A stretch of 23,292 nucleotides of DNA from a virus (IMGVR_UViG_3300036389_000010:1-23292); one strand, 5' to 3'. Shown: positions 8,172 through 16,773, counted from the first letter of the stretch. Notes: a model not told the origin generated them from the letters alone. Numbers and translations are program-made.

Positions 8172-8854
8172 TGACTGTTCTTTCGGCCTGTCAGGAAGCA
8201 GCAATCGAACTGAGCCAGACGGAGCCGACGACGCTTTTCTCGACGACGGACAGGTTCGCCAAGGAACTGCGTGTTCAGGCGAACAAGTCCGCCGTCGCGA
8301 TCATGAAGCGGTACGACTGGCAGATCCTGACCAAGCGGGCCACGATCACCGGAGATGGCTCGGACATGAGCTTTGATCTGCCTTCCGACTATGACCGGAT
8401 GGCCGCGAAGACCAACCTTGCTAGCAGCGCTTCGAACATTGATCTGGTGAAGGCCAAAGACCTTGATCAGTGGGACTATTTCCTGAACCACATGAGCACG
8501 ACAGTGCCGGGCTACTGGATCGTTCTCGGCGGCCAGTTGCAGGTCCGGCCGGCCCCGGCCATCGGTGTAGTTCATTCGTACTACTACATTAGCAAGAACG
8601 CGGTGTCTGGCGACAAACCAGCCTTTACGGCCGACACGGACACCTTCGTCCTTCCTGAGCGGCTGCTGACGCTCTCGATCATCTGGCGCTGGCGTGCATC
8701 CAAGCGTCTGGAATACGCCGAGGACATGCAGAATTTCGAGATCGCGTTCGGCGAAGAGTCGGCGACCGATAAGGGAAGCCGCGTTCTCGTGGCCGGACGC
8801 CAGCGTGTGCCGTACAACGTCAAGAACTCCTACCCAGGTCCGCTCGGCCCATGA
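8171..8854 (+). CDS. head-to-tail adaptor protein (P22 gp4 / T7 gp11-like)
   Basis: The 227-residue product starts at an ATG that overlaps the previous gene by one base. Features typical of short-tail phage adaptors are present: an N-terminal helical bundle (ACQEAAIELSQTEPTTLFST), the RFAKELRVQANKSAVAIMKR helix followed by YDWQ, a beta region with DLPSDYDRM near residue 75, and a C-terminal helix carrying IIWRWRASKRLEYAED. Such proteins form a dodecameric ring below the portal and seal the packaged head. Position between capsid genes and the hub gene agrees. Its stop overlaps the hub gene's start (ATGA). The family assignment is from pattern memory, not a search. Confidence 0.8.
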   Translation: MTVLSACQEAAIELSQTEPTTLFSTTDRFAKELRVQANKSAVAIMKRYDWQILTKRATITGDGSDMSFDLPSDYDRMAAKTNLASSASNIDLVKAKDLDQWDYFLNHMSTTVPGYWIVLGGQLQVRPAPAIGVVHSYYYISKNAVSGDKPAFTADTDTFVLPERLLTLSIIWRWRASKRLEYAEDMQNFEIAFGEESATDKGSRVLVAGRQRVPYNVKNSYPGPLGP

Positions 8855-10503
8855 GGCAGCCCGCTGCGCGCGTAAAGCCGCGTATTGCCAAGATGCAGAG
8901 CTTTCCGGCGCCTGTCGGGGGCTGGATCAAGAACGTGAATTTGGCATTGCCCGATGCGCGCCGGCCGGATGGGTCTCGGGTCAACGGTGCCGCGGTGCTG
9001 GAGAACTGGTTTCCGACCGCGACCGGAATTCGGATGCGCGGTGGATCTCAGGTCCATACGGTGGTGGACGGCTCCGAAGACATCACGGCGCTATTCACCT
9101 ACGTGGATGGCAACAACCGTTCTCTGTTTGCTGCGACCGAACACGAAATATTCGATGTGACGGCAGGGACGACCCCCGCATATCTGGTTGACGGGCTGGG
9201 CAATCGGCTGGTTGACGATCTCGGAAATATTCTGGTGATCGGAACGACTAGCCCCGATATGTCTGGTTTCAATGGTGGGGATTGGTCTGTCGTCCAGTTC
9301 TCCACGTCTGGCGGCACTTTCCTGCGCGCAGTGAATGGGGTGGATACTCCGCTCGTCTATGATGGGACGGCTTGGGATACGTCGCCTGCGATCACGGGCG
9401 TGACGCCAGAGACGCTGTCGTTCGTGTGGTCATACAAGAACCGCCTGTTCTTCGTCGAAAAGGACACGCAGAACGTTTGGTACCTCTCGGTTGACACGAT
9501 CGGGGGCGCGGCTTCGAAATTCCCACTGGGCGGCGTGTTTACCCGAGGTGGCGCGCTCCTATTCGGAGCGTCATGGTCGCTCGATAGCGGCGCCGGCCTG
9601 TCAGAACAGTGCGTGTTCGTCTCGACTGAAGGTGAGGTCGCAGTTTACCAAGGCACCAATCCCGGCGATGCAAGTGCATGGTCGAAAGTTGGCGTCTACC
9701 GGATTGGCAAGCCTCGAGGACCGAAAGCCTTCATCCGGGCTGGTGGCGATCTTGTCATTGCGACGGACATTGGCTTTGTGCCGCTCTCGGTGGCCGTTCA
9801 GCGTGACATCGCGGCCCTCGCGCCATCGGCGATCTCCTACTCAATCGAGGAAGCCTGGAACGACGCGGTTAGGAATAGGTCTGGAGAAGACTGGCACTGC
9901 GAAGTCTGGCCGACGAAGCAGATGGTCCTAGTGGCGCTCCCGACTCCTACGAGTTCGCAGGCTCAGATGTTTGTTGCCAACGCCAGAACCGGCGCTTGGG
10001 CGCTGTTCACGGGATGGCAGGGAACGTGCGTCGCCTTGTTCGGTGACCGTATGTTCTTCGGATCGATCGAGGGGCGGATTATCGAATGTGAAGTGACCGG
10101 GATTGATCAGGAATTGCCGTACACGGCAACGGTTGTCCCCTTGTTCGATCCCCTTAAAAGCCCGGCTTCGCTGAAAACGGGGCTGTTGGCACGCTCTGTC
10201 GTCAGATCAGCCGCATCCGTCAACGTCACCTTGTCGATGCAGGCGGATTTCCAAGTCGTTCTGCCACCGGCGCCGGATGACTCTGGCGCGACCAGCGGCG
10301 CGCTATGGGGAACGGCCGTATGGGGCGAGAGCACTTGGGGCGCTGCTGCACAGAAACAAACATTCAGCGCCTGGCAGTCGATCGGCGGTGAAGGGTACTC
10401 AGTTTCGGTAGCGGCGCAGATCACGAGCGGTTCGCTATCGCCGCCAGATATTGAGTACGTGCAGACAGATATGACGTTTGACTTGGCCGACATCGTAACG
10501 TGA
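8851..10503 (+). CDS. tail hub / packaged-DNA stabilisation protein (gp10-like)
   Basis: This 550-residue protein follows the adaptor, the usual order in P22-like phages, where gp10 forms the tail hub that plugs the portal and holds the needle or fibres. The N-terminus has the characteristic opening GGWIKNVNLAL, then AVLENWFPTATGIRMRGGSQ. After it come repeated beta segments typical of this class, including LSFVWSYKNRLFFVEKDTQN and WSLDSGAGLSEQCVFVSTEG. The C-terminal part has a Trp/Gly-rich strand cluster (LWGTAVWGESTWG) at about 485-500. ATG 8851 overlaps the adaptor stop. The TGA overlaps a GTG start of the next gene. Confidence 0.83.
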   Translation: MRQPAARVKPRIAKMQSFPAPVGGWIKNVNLALPDARRPDGSRVNGAAVLENWFPTATGIRMRGGSQVHTVVDGSEDITALFTYVDGNNRSLFAATEHEIFDVTAGTTPAYLVDGLGNRLVDDLGNILVIGTTSPDMSGFNGGDWSVVQFSTSGGTFLRAVNGVDTPLVYDGTAWDTSPAITGVTPETLSFVWSYKNRLFFVEKDTQNVWYLSVDTIGGAASKFPLGGVFTRGGALLFGASWSLDSGAGLSEQCVFVSTEGEVAVYQGTNPGDASAWSKVGVYRIGKPRGPKAFIRAGGDLVIATDIGFVPLSVAVQRDIAALAPSAISYSIEEAWNDAVRNRSGEDWHCEVWPTKQMVLVALPTPTSSQAQMFVANARTGAWALFTGWQGTCVALFGDRMFFGSIEGRIIECEVTGIDQELPYTATVVPLFDPLKSPASLKTGLLARSVVRSAASVNVTLSMQADFQVVLPPAPDDSGATSGALWGTAVWGESTWGAAAQKQTFSAWQSIGGEGYSVSVAAQITSGSLSPPDIEYVQTDMTFDLADIVT

Positions 10504-10877
10504 TCGTCACTGACGAGAGGGTTGCAAGGTTCGTCGGCGAGCGGTGCGGATCTATCATTTATCCGCCTTTTACGGCGATGGGAATTGAGCGAGACGGCAA
10601 GATCACGGCTGGCGTCGTGTTCAATTGTTATACGGGCCATGACATCTCGGTCACGGTCGCCGGCGGGCCGTTCAACCGGGATTTCATCGCGGCTGTTGGC
10701 AAATACGTCTTCGAGAAGGTTGGCTGCGAACGGATGTCGATCACGACTGAGCAGCCCCAGGTCATAGAGATTGCCCAACGACTGGGCGCCGCGGTGGAAG
10801 GCCTCAAACGCAACCACTTTGGCAAGGGCAGGGACGCGACGATCCTCGGCATCTTGCGTGAAGATTGGAACTATTGA
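10500..10877 (+). CDS. GNAT-like acetyltransferase-fold phage protein
   Basis: This 125-residue protein starts at GTG 10500, coupled to the hub gene by a GTGA overlap. The order of short strand, helix, a long hairpin (GVVFNCYTGHDISVTVAG), helix (DFIAAVGKYVFEKVGC), strand (ERMSITTE), helix and a final strand (RDATILGILREDW) fits the GNAT fold. The last segment resembles the YVLGILREDW-type end common in phage-encoded GNAT-like proteins. The acetyl-CoA loop (Q/R-x-x-G-x-G/A) is not clearly present, so catalysis is doubtful. Similar genes sit between hub and internal virion genes in other podovirus-like phages. The fold is likely; substrate and role are unknown. Confidence 0.7.
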   Translation: MIVTDERVARFVGERCGSIIYPPFTAMGIERDGKITAGVVFNCYTGHDISVTVAGGPFNRDFIAAVGKYVFEKVGCERMSITTEQPQVIEIAQRLGAAVEGLKRNHFGKGRDATILGILREDWNY

Positions 10878-11878
10878 TGGATACTCCTTCGGCCCCGGCC
10901 GCTCCTGATCCGGTAGCCACTGCCAAGGCGCAGGGCGACATGAACCAGAACACTGCGACGACGCAGCAGCTTCTGAACATGACCAACCAGGTGACGCCCG
11001 ACGGCTCCCTCACCTACAACCAGACAGGCAACAACACGTTCACCGGAGCGGACGGCAAGAGCTACACCGTGCCGCAGTTCACGGCTACGCAGACGCTTTC
11101 GCCCACGCAACAGCTCCTCAAGAGCCTGAGCGATCAGACCAAGCAGAACATTGGCCAGATCGGCGTCGATCAGTCTGCCAAGATCGGCAGCTTGCTAGGG
11201 ACGAACGTCAACCTCTCCAACGATGCGGTCGAAAGCCGCCTGATGGATCTGGGCACCAAGCGCCTTCAGCCCCAGTTCGATCGGGATGAGGAGGCGTTGC
11301 GGACGCGGCTTGCCAACAGCGGTATCCGGGCCGGCTCAGATGCGTGGAATGCCGAGATGCAGCGGCTCGGGCAGACGAAGAATGATGCCTTGGATCAGCT
11401 TCTGCTCAATGGTCGGCAGCAATCTGTCAACGAGATAATGGCTGAGCGCAACCAGCCAATTAACGAGATATCGGCGCTCCTGTCTGGATCTCAGGTCTCT
11501 CAGCCGAATTTCACGAGCACGCCGCAGACCAACGTCGCCGGCGTGGATTACACGGGACTTGTGAACAACAACTACAACGTCGCCAATCAGCAGTATCAGA
11601 CGCAGGTGGGCCAGCAGAACGCGCTCATGGGCGGCTTGTTCGGTCTCGCTGGCACGGCGGGCGGCATGGGAATCTACAAGTACTCGGATCGCCGTCTGAA
11701 ATCAGACGTGAAACATATTGGAGATGGGCCGCACGGCTTGCCTGTCTATGAATACACTATCTTCGGCAAGCGTGAGCGAGGTGTCATGGCTGACGAGGTC
11801 GCGCGGGTTATGCCGGCTGCCGTGATCGAGCGGGATGGCCTTAAGATGGTTGATTATGCAATGCTGGGGCTTGCCTAA
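10877..11878 (+). CDS. virion protein with C-terminal peptidase S74 (intramolecular chaperone) domain
   Basis: I chose ATG 10877, which overlaps the upstream TGA (TGATG), over a TTG four codons earlier; this gives 333 residues. Residues 1-90 are Asn/Gln/Thr-rich with a repeated-strand motif (TPDGSLTYNQTGNNTFTG). Residues 90-200 are helical and contain NSGIRAGSDAWNAEMQRLGQ, resembling internal virion proteins of rhizobial podoviruses. From residue 270 a C-terminal S74 domain begins with SDRRLKSDV. Ser270 and Lys275 occupy the places of the Ser-Lys dyad that autocleaves endosialidase-type fibre proteins. Downstream YEYTIFGKRERGVMADEVAR is the typical continuation. The S74 domain normally assists trimerisation of fibres. 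Here the rest of the protein looks more like an ejection protein, so its final role is open. Confidence 0.82.
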   Translation: MDTPSAPAAPDPVATAKAQGDMNQNTATTQQLLNMTNQVTPDGSLTYNQTGNNTFTGADGKSYTVPQFTATQTLSPTQQLLKSLSDQTKQNIGQIGVDQSAKIGSLLGTNVNLSNDAVESRLMDLGTKRLQPQFDRDEEALRTRLANSGIRAGSDAWNAEMQRLGQTKNDALDQLLLNGRQQSVNEIMAERNQPINEISALLSGSQVSQPNFTSTPQTNVAGVDYTGLVNNNYNVANQQYQTQVGQQNALMGGLFGLAGTAGGMGIYKYSDRRLKSDVKHIGDGPHGLPVYEYTIFGKRERGVMADEVARVMPAAVIERDGLKMVDYAMLGLA

Positions 11879-13620
11879 TGGCCGCTTTCGTGTGGGGCCC
11901 CGGCGGCTCTCAAATGACGCCGGAAGAGATCGCTGCTCAGCGCAAGGTCGCGCAGTCGATGATGGAGCAGGGTTCAGATTATTCGCCGGTCAAGAGCTGG
12001 TCGCAAGGTGCTGCGCGCGTGGCGCAGGCGCTCTTTGGCGGTATGCAGGCCCGCGATGCGAATGAGGCCGCCAAGGCGAATGCGGCAAGCGAGGCGGCTC
12101 TTATCTCCAGCCTTGTGGCTGGTGGGGCGCCCACGAATATTGTGCCCGCCGCAGCTGCGACCGCCCCCACGGTGCCAGCGGCAGCGCCGGCCTCAGGTGA
12201 CGCTGCATCCGCAATCGCCAGTATTGAAAGCGGCGGAAAGTACGATCTGCTCGGGCCCGTGACGAAAACCGGCGACCGCGCCTACGGCAAGTACCAGGTC
12301 ATGGGCGCTAACATCCCGACATGGACGAAGACCTATACCGGGCAGGCGATGACGCCCGAGCAGTTCTTGGCGAGTCCTGAGGCGCAGGAAGCGGTGTTCA
12401 AGGGCCAGTTCGGCCAGTATGCCCAGATGTACGGCCCGGAGGGCGCGGCCAAGGCATGGTTCGCCGGCGAGAGGGGCATGAACAACCCGAATGCTCGAGA
12501 TCAGCTCGGGACGACGGTGCAGAGCTACGCCGATCGGTTCAGCAAGGCGTATGGTGGGGCGCCGTATCAGGTCGCTGGGCCTGCGGTAGCGGCGCCGAGC
12601 GCGCCGGCCGCTGCTCCCGTTGAAGCCGCTGCTGCGCCGGCGGCTCCCCCGTCTCCCGCCGTCCAGTCCGTCGCTGCGGCTGTTGCGCCAACTGGCCCGA
12701 ACCCTCGCATCTTGTCGGCGATCGCAAGCCCCTATGTGAGCGAAGGCACCAAGAAGGTGCTGAGCATCATGCTGCAAAACCAGCTTTCGAGCGAGGGCGT
12801 TACGACCGCTGATGCCGGCAACAAGATCATCGTTATGGACAAGCGCGGCAATGTGGTCCGCGAGTTGGCCAAGGGCGAGCCGAACAAGGGGCCGGAATAC
12901 GGCGTCATAGGCAAGGACGCCTTCGGCAACGAGCAGTATGGCTGGCGCGATCCTCGCACCCAGACCACGACACCGGGACCGCAGGGCACCGCGCCGCCTC
13001 CCGCTGTCGTAGGTGCTGACGGTCAGCCTATCCAAATCCCTCAGGGGCAAGATCCCAAGGTGTACCGGGAAGCGGCATCCAAGGCTGGCGTCGCCAATGC
13101 GCTGCCGGCCAGCTTCGACGACACGGCCAAGGCCCGCACGGAGTTTGCCCAGCTCCCGTCCTACAAGAACCTGTCGCAGGCCGCGCCGATCTATCAGGCG
13201 ATGCACGAGGCCGCAGGCCGCAATACGAAGGCCGCGGATCTCAACCTCGTCTATGGCCTCGGCAAGATCATGGACCCCGGCTCGGTCGTTCGCGAGGGCG
13301 AAATCCAGATGGCCAACAATGCGCAAGGTTGGCAGGAGAAGCTGAACGGCATCATTGCTCAGATCAACGGGCAGGGCGGCCTGACGCCGGAAGGCCGGCA
13401 GGCGCTCATGGCTGAAGCCTATGGGCGCATCCAAGCCTATAAGGGCGAGTTCGACCGGGACGCGGCGCGCTATCGTGGCATTGCCGAGCGCAACCGGATG
13501 AACGTGCTCGACGTGGTGCCTGACTTCGGCACGTTCGACCCGTGGACAGTGCCAAAGGCGACCGCGACGGTTCACACGCCTTCAAACATCGATGACCTTG
13601 TGAAGAAGTACAGCAAGTAA
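11878..13620 (+). CDS. virion-associated lysozyme / transglycosylase-domain protein
   Basis: The 580-residue product starts at ATG 11878, sharing one base with the previous TAA. After a helical N-terminus (1-75) and an Ala/Pro-rich linker, residues about 108-232 form a lysozyme-like domain. It has AIASIESGGKYDLLG with probable catalytic Glu117, the AYGKYQVMG motif, and an AAKAWFAGERGMNNP segment. A second Ala/Pro linker lies near 238-272. The remaining roughly 300 residues are helical and unassigned. Tail or internal proteins with such domains open the murein layer during DNA delivery. Position in the ejection block supports this over a lysis role, and the separate lysis cassette lies 6 kb downstream. 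Confidence 0.83.
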   Translation: MAAFVWGPGGSQMTPEEIAAQRKVAQSMMEQGSDYSPVKSWSQGAARVAQALFGGMQARDANEAAKANAASEAALISSLVAGGAPTNIVPAAAATAPTVPAAAPASGDAASAIASIESGGKYDLLGPVTKTGDRAYGKYQVMGANIPTWTKTYTGQAMTPEQFLASPEAQEAVFKGQFGQYAQMYGPEGAAKAWFAGERGMNNPNARDQLGTTVQSYADRFSKAYGGAPYQVAGPAVAAPSAPAAAPVEAAAAPAAPPSPAVQSVAAAVAPTGPNPRILSAIASPYVSEGTKKVLSIMLQNQLSSEGVTTADAGNKIIVMDKRGNVVRELAKGEPNKGPEYGVIGKDAFGNEQYGWRDPRTQTTTPGPQGTAPPPAVVGADGQPIQIPQGQDPKVYREAASKAGVANALPASFDDTAKARTEFAQLPSYKNLSQAAPIYQAMHEAAGRNTKAADLNLVYGLGKIMDPGSVVREGEIQMANNAQGWQEKLNGIIAQINGQGGLTPEGRQALMAEAYGRIQAYKGEFDRDAARYRGIAERNRMNVLDVVPDFGTFDPWTVPKATATVHTPSNIDDLVKKYSK

Positions 13621-15680
13621 TGGCGACGCTGGACGAACTCGGAAAGGCTTTGGTGAACGCGGACGCCGCCGGCGATGTGGCGGCCGCACGCGCTCTTGCC
13701 GGCGAGATCACGAGGATGCGGCAGGTCGCGCCGGCGGCAGCGCCCGCTACCGCCCCGGCACCGCCCGCAGACCCGTTCGCCGCTCCGACCGGGGCAGAGG
13801 CCCCGCCGGCGCTGGCCGCCATGGGCTATGGCGAGTTGGCGCGCACGGCTGGCCGAACAGCTGACAACATCGTGCGCGCAGCTGCAAATGGCATGACCTT
13901 CGGGCTTGCAGACAGGTTCGCCGGCGGCATGGACGCGCTGACCGGCCAGGCGCCGTCTTATTCTGAGGGTGTCAAGGCTCAGCACGCCGAGAGCGAGGCG
14001 CGGCGGCAGGAGCAGCCGGCGGCAGCAGTAGTCGGCGATGTCGCAGGCGGTTTGGCTGGAGGCGCTGGCCTCGTCAAGAATGGCGTTACCTTGGCAACCC
14101 GCGTCGGTCCTGCGTTGTTGCCGCGCGTGCTCGGCTATGGCGCTGAAGGCGCCGCTTATGGCGCAGCGCACGGAGCCGGTAGCACCTATTCCGAGCGCAT
14201 TGCGGACTACATCGAGAATGCCAAGAAGGGCGCTACGACGGGCGCGCTGATCGGCGGGGCGCTCCCCGTTGTTGGAAACGCCGCTGGAGCGCTGTATCGC
14301 ACGGCGGCATCCTTCCTCGGCCCGCGCGTAGAGGGCGCCAGCCGTGGCGCGTCTGCGCTCCTGCGGGCCGCCGCCCAGGCCGACGAGGCCGGCCTGCGGG
14401 AGCTTCCTTCCATGGGCCCGGATGCGATGCTGGTCGATGCGGGGCCGGCCATGCTGGGGCTCGGGCAGGGCGCCGGGACGGGCACGGGATCGGGCCGTAC
14501 GGCGCTTGTGAATGCGTTGCGCGAGCGCGATGCGCGCACTGGGCAGAGGTTGGCAGAAGCGCTGGATACAAACCTAGGACCGGCGTCGGTGCCGTCCCGC
14601 ATAGAGGCGGGGCTGTCCGGTGATCGTGCCTATGCTGGCCTCGACTATCAGCCGCTATTGCAGAATGCGCGGCCCACGAATACCCGGGCGTTGGCCAACC
14701 AACTTGAGGATATTGCGGTCGTCGAACGCGGCGGAGCTCAGCGAGCGGCCCAGCAAGTCCGAGATATGCTGGATGGCCAGCCGCTGCGAAATGCTGCCCC
14801 TGGTGCCCGTCCGCCTTTGTCGGATAACCCGGCCGTTCTTCTCAACACCAGAGAAGCCATTGACGGCATGCTCAAGACCGAGGCTGACCCCAATGTAATC
14901 CGCGTTTTGACGCAAACGCGCCAAGCGGTTGACGAAGAATTGGCGCGCTCAGTTCCAGGGATCAAGGCGGTTGATGCGCAACTCGCGGAGTCACATCGCC
15001 AGTCGGCCGCGCTTCAGCGGGGGACCCAAGTCCTCGAGAGCGGAAAGACCGCCATTCGGCCGGTGGAGTTAGCGGACGAAATTTCGCAAGGCGCTCTCCC
15101 GCAAGGCAAGATGGTCGGCCCATCAGCCGCACCGGTGCGCTTGCGCCAAGGAACCCGCGCCGAGCTTGACCGCCTCGTCGGCACCAACGTCAACGACCTG
15201 AACACTCTAGAGCGCAAGATCGGCACGCCGCAGGACTGGAATAGCCAAAAGCTCGAGACGATCTTCGGAGAGGGCCCGGTTGCGAATGTCGCTAAGGCCT
15301 TGATGGATAACCGCCGCTTCCGGCAGGCCTATCAGGATATCGTCCAGAACTCGCAGACGGCCCAGCGCGTAGAAGCCGCAGCTTCGATGAAGGGCGCCGA
15401 GGGCGGCAATGTCCCGCACGACACGACCATAACTGGGATCGGCCTGAAGGCGCTCAACGCAGTCGCCAAGGCGATCTCAGGTGCGAGCAGCGCGAGGACC
15501 AAGGATGAAATCGGCAATATTCTCGCCCAGCAGGGACCGGCCGTTGAGCGCGTCGCTCGCGCTTTGCTGGAGTCGGCACGGACTACCGGCGAGAACGCGC
15601 GCGCGATCAATCGCGTTCTGTCATCGCCATATTGGATTTCCGTAACCGCGCCTGCCGCCGGTCGTAAATCCACGCAATGA
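13620..15680 (+). CDS. large Gly/Ala-rich putative ejection (internal virion) protein
   Basis: The 686-residue product starts at ATG 13620, overlapping the previous TAA by one base. The N-terminus (ATLDELGKALVNADAAGDVA, residues 2-21) is a short helical unit that I associate with phage internal proteins. An Ala/Pro linker follows at 36-65. Residues about 135-225 are very rich in Gly and Ala with hydrophobic stretches (GDVAGGLAGGAGLVKNGVT and GALIGGALPVVGNAAGALY), suggesting membrane interaction. The remainder is helical. With the two upstream genes it probably makes the set injected to form a conduit across the envelope, like P22 gp7/gp16/gp20. The last 74 bp overlap an antisense ORF. No catalytic motif is visible. 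Confidence 0.75.
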   Translation: MATLDELGKALVNADAAGDVAAARALAGEITRMRQVAPAAAPATAPAPPADPFAAPTGAEAPPALAAMGYGELARTAGRTADNIVRAAANGMTFGLADRFAGGMDALTGQAPSYSEGVKAQHAESEARRQEQPAAAVVGDVAGGLAGGAGLVKNGVTLATRVGPALLPRVLGYGAEGAAYGAAHGAGSTYSERIADYIENAKKGATTGALIGGALPVVGNAAGALYRTAASFLGPRVEGASRGASALLRAAAQADEAGLRELPSMGPDAMLVDAGPAMLGLGQGAGTGTGSGRTALVNALRERDARTGQRLAEALDTNLGPASVPSRIEAGLSGDRAYAGLDYQPLLQNARPTNTRALANQLEDIAVVERGGAQRAAQQVRDMLDGQPLRNAAPGARPPLSDNPAVLLNTREAIDGMLKTEADPNVIRVLTQTRQAVDEELARSVPGIKAVDAQLAESHRQSAALQRGTQVLESGKTAIRPVELADEISQGALPQGKMVGPSAAPVRLRQGTRAELDRLVGTNVNDLNTLERKIGTPQDWNSQKLETIFGEGPVANVAKALMDNRRFRQAYQDIVQNSQTAQRVEAAASMKGAEGGNVPHDTTITGIGLKALNAVAKAISGASSARTKDEIGNILAQQGPAVERVARALLESARTTGENARAINRVLSSPYWISVTAPAAGRKSTQ

Positions 15681-15810
15681 GGCAGAGGGCAGGGAAACCG
15701 ATCAGGAAGGCCAAGTCGGTATCGCCGACGAAGGCTTCCCAGCGCTTAACAAAGAATGTGACCACCGCGCCGAGCGCGAGTGCTGCGAGCAACTGAATAA
15801 GGCTGGTCAT
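15607..15810 (-). CDS. small two-TM membrane protein (antisense, convergent)
   Basis: This 67-residue frame on the minus strand has two clear hydrophobic segments, residues 2-21 (TSLIQLLAALALGAVVTFFV) and 32-49 (LAFLIGFPALCLIAWIY). A short polar turn separates them, and a strongly basic tail (DRRQARLRK) fits the positive-inside rule with both ends in the cytoplasm. It covers most of the otherwise empty gap after the ejection gene and overlaps that gene's 3' end by 74 bp. There is no Shine-Dalgarno, but a GATAAT element ends 8 bases before the ATG, which would suit a leaderless mRNA. A membrane-active moron or holin-like role is possible but unproven. It could still be a chance ORF. Confidence 0.5.
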   Translation of the reverse strand: MTSLIQLLAALALGAVVTFFVKRWEAFVGDTDLAFLIGFPALCLIAWIYDRRQARLRKSNMAMTERD

Positions 15811-15818
15811 CCGACCAG

Positions 15819-15845
15819 ATTATCCAAGTTCGACCGACCATCCAA
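15819..15845 (-). promoter_or_regulatory. candidate minus-strand promoter for small membrane ORF
   Basis: Read on the minus strand, TTGGAT (15840-15845) and GATAAT (15819-15824, 5 of 6 matches to TATAAT) are separated by 15 bp. The -10-like box ends 8 bp before the ATG at 15810, so transcription would begin at or near the start codon. The -35 match is weak and the spacing short, so this is tentative. Confidence 0.3.
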
Positions 15846-15866
15846 GGCCCCGACAGGGGCCTTTTT
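15844..15866 (+). terminator. intrinsic terminator after ejection-protein operon
   Basis: GGCCCC (15846-15851), loop GACA, GGGGCC (15856-15861) and a five-T tract (15862-15866) form a standard + strand terminator, extended by two A:T pairs from the AA at 15844-15845. It closes the long operon ending at 15680 and sits just ahead of the fibre gene's Shine-Dalgarno. Confidence 0.85.
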
Positions 15867-15871
15867 CTATG

Positions 15872-15879
15872 AGGAGGGG
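15872..15879 (+). promoter_or_regulatory. ribosome-binding site deciding a TTG start
   Basis: AGGAGGGG lies 3-10 bases ahead of TTG 15883, with the GGAGG core at 5-base spacing. The nearby ATG at 15869 overlaps this site and is in another frame. This supports TTG as the start of the collar-fibre gene. Confidence 0.65.
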
Positions 15880-15882
15880 CCT

Positions 15883-16773
15883 TTGCCCTCAGACGCAAAT
15901 GGCAATTACAGCCTGCCTGGTGGCTACCTCGCCGTAACCGGCGAAACCATCTTGGCAAGCCAACACAATCCGCCCTTGGAAGATCTGGCCTCTTCCATGT
16001 CGCTCCGGCTAATGAGGTCGGGCGCCGCCGCCATGACTGGGCCGCTCAAGCTTGCGGACGGCGCAGTTGGAACGCCGGGTATGGCATTCGGCAGCGCCAC
16101 GAGCACCGGCATCTATAAGACGACTGCCGGCATCGGTTTTTCCGTGGGTGGCACTCAAGTCGCTGAACTATCGTCAGGCGGGTTTAAGAGCGGCGCACTC
16201 CCGATCGGATCTCTCGTCCCGTTTACGGGAACGAGTGCTCCCGCGCTTTACGTTCTCCCCTACGGACAGACGCTGAGCCGTGCCACGTACGCGGACCTGT
16301 GGGCTTTTGCGCAGTCTGAGATCGCTGCTGGAAATGCTTTCTACAACAACGGTAACGGTTCGACGACGTTTGGGGTTGGAGACCTGCGCGGACGTGTTCT
16401 CGCTTGTAAAGATAACCTTGGTGGAACTCCGGCCGGCCGGCTTTCATTCGGACCAAGCGATGTTGATGGACAGACCTTAGGCGCAGTCGGTGGGGCGCAA
16501 AACATAACGCTTCTGGAATCACAGATACCTTCGCACGTTCATGGCAACACGCTGACCGACAACGGCCACGCGCACTCGTACACCCGTCTGCTGGGCGGTC
16601 TTAGAAATGATGGTACGTCGGCCTTAACGGTCAACACCAATCAGGTCGGCGACACGACCGGCAGCTCTCAGTCAAACATCACGATCAACAACGCCGCGGC
16701 CGGTGGCGGGCTTGGGCACATGAATGTGCAGCCCACAATTGTTGTTAGCTATGTACTCTTTGCTGGGGCCTGA
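15883..16773 (+). CDS. tail fibre protein with phage tail collar domain
   Basis: This 296-residue protein starts at TTG 15883, supported by a strong Shine-Dalgarno. The N-terminal third has the phrase SMSLRLMRSGAAAMTGPLKL, a shaft-type motif frequent in phage tail fibres. From about residue 105 a collar (MdpB-like) domain begins: IGSLVPFTGTSAP, LPYGQTLSRATYADLWAF, and FGVGDLRGRVLACKDN. Two HxH pairs, His218/His220 (SHVHG) and His229/His231 (GHAHS), resemble the metal-binding histidines of short tail fibres such as T4 gp12. The ending MNVQPTIVVSYVLFAG is diagnostic of the family. The protein probably binds the bacterial surface. It forms a pair with the second fibre gene, which starts 5 bp after its stop. 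Confidence 0.88.
   Translation: MPSDANGNYSLPGGYLAVTGETILASQHNPPLEDLASSMSLRLMRSGAAAMTGPLKLADGAVGTPGMAFGSATSTGIYKTTAGIGFSVGGTQVAELSSGGFKSGALPIGSLVPFTGTSAPALYVLPYGQTLSRATYADLWAFAQSEIAAGNAFYNNGNGSTTFGVGDLRGRVLACKDNLGGTPAGRLSFGPSDVDGQTLGAVGGAQNITLLESQIPSHVHGNTLTDNGHAHSYTRLLGGLRNDGTSALTVNTNQVGDTTGSSQSNITINNAAAGGGLGHMNVQPTIVVSYVLFAGA

Noticed and set aside
12193-13575. 460-codon minus-strand frame opposite the lysozyme-domain gene
   Set aside because: The + strand encodes a recognisable lysozyme-like domain with Glu117. The antisense product has the composition of a shadow frame.
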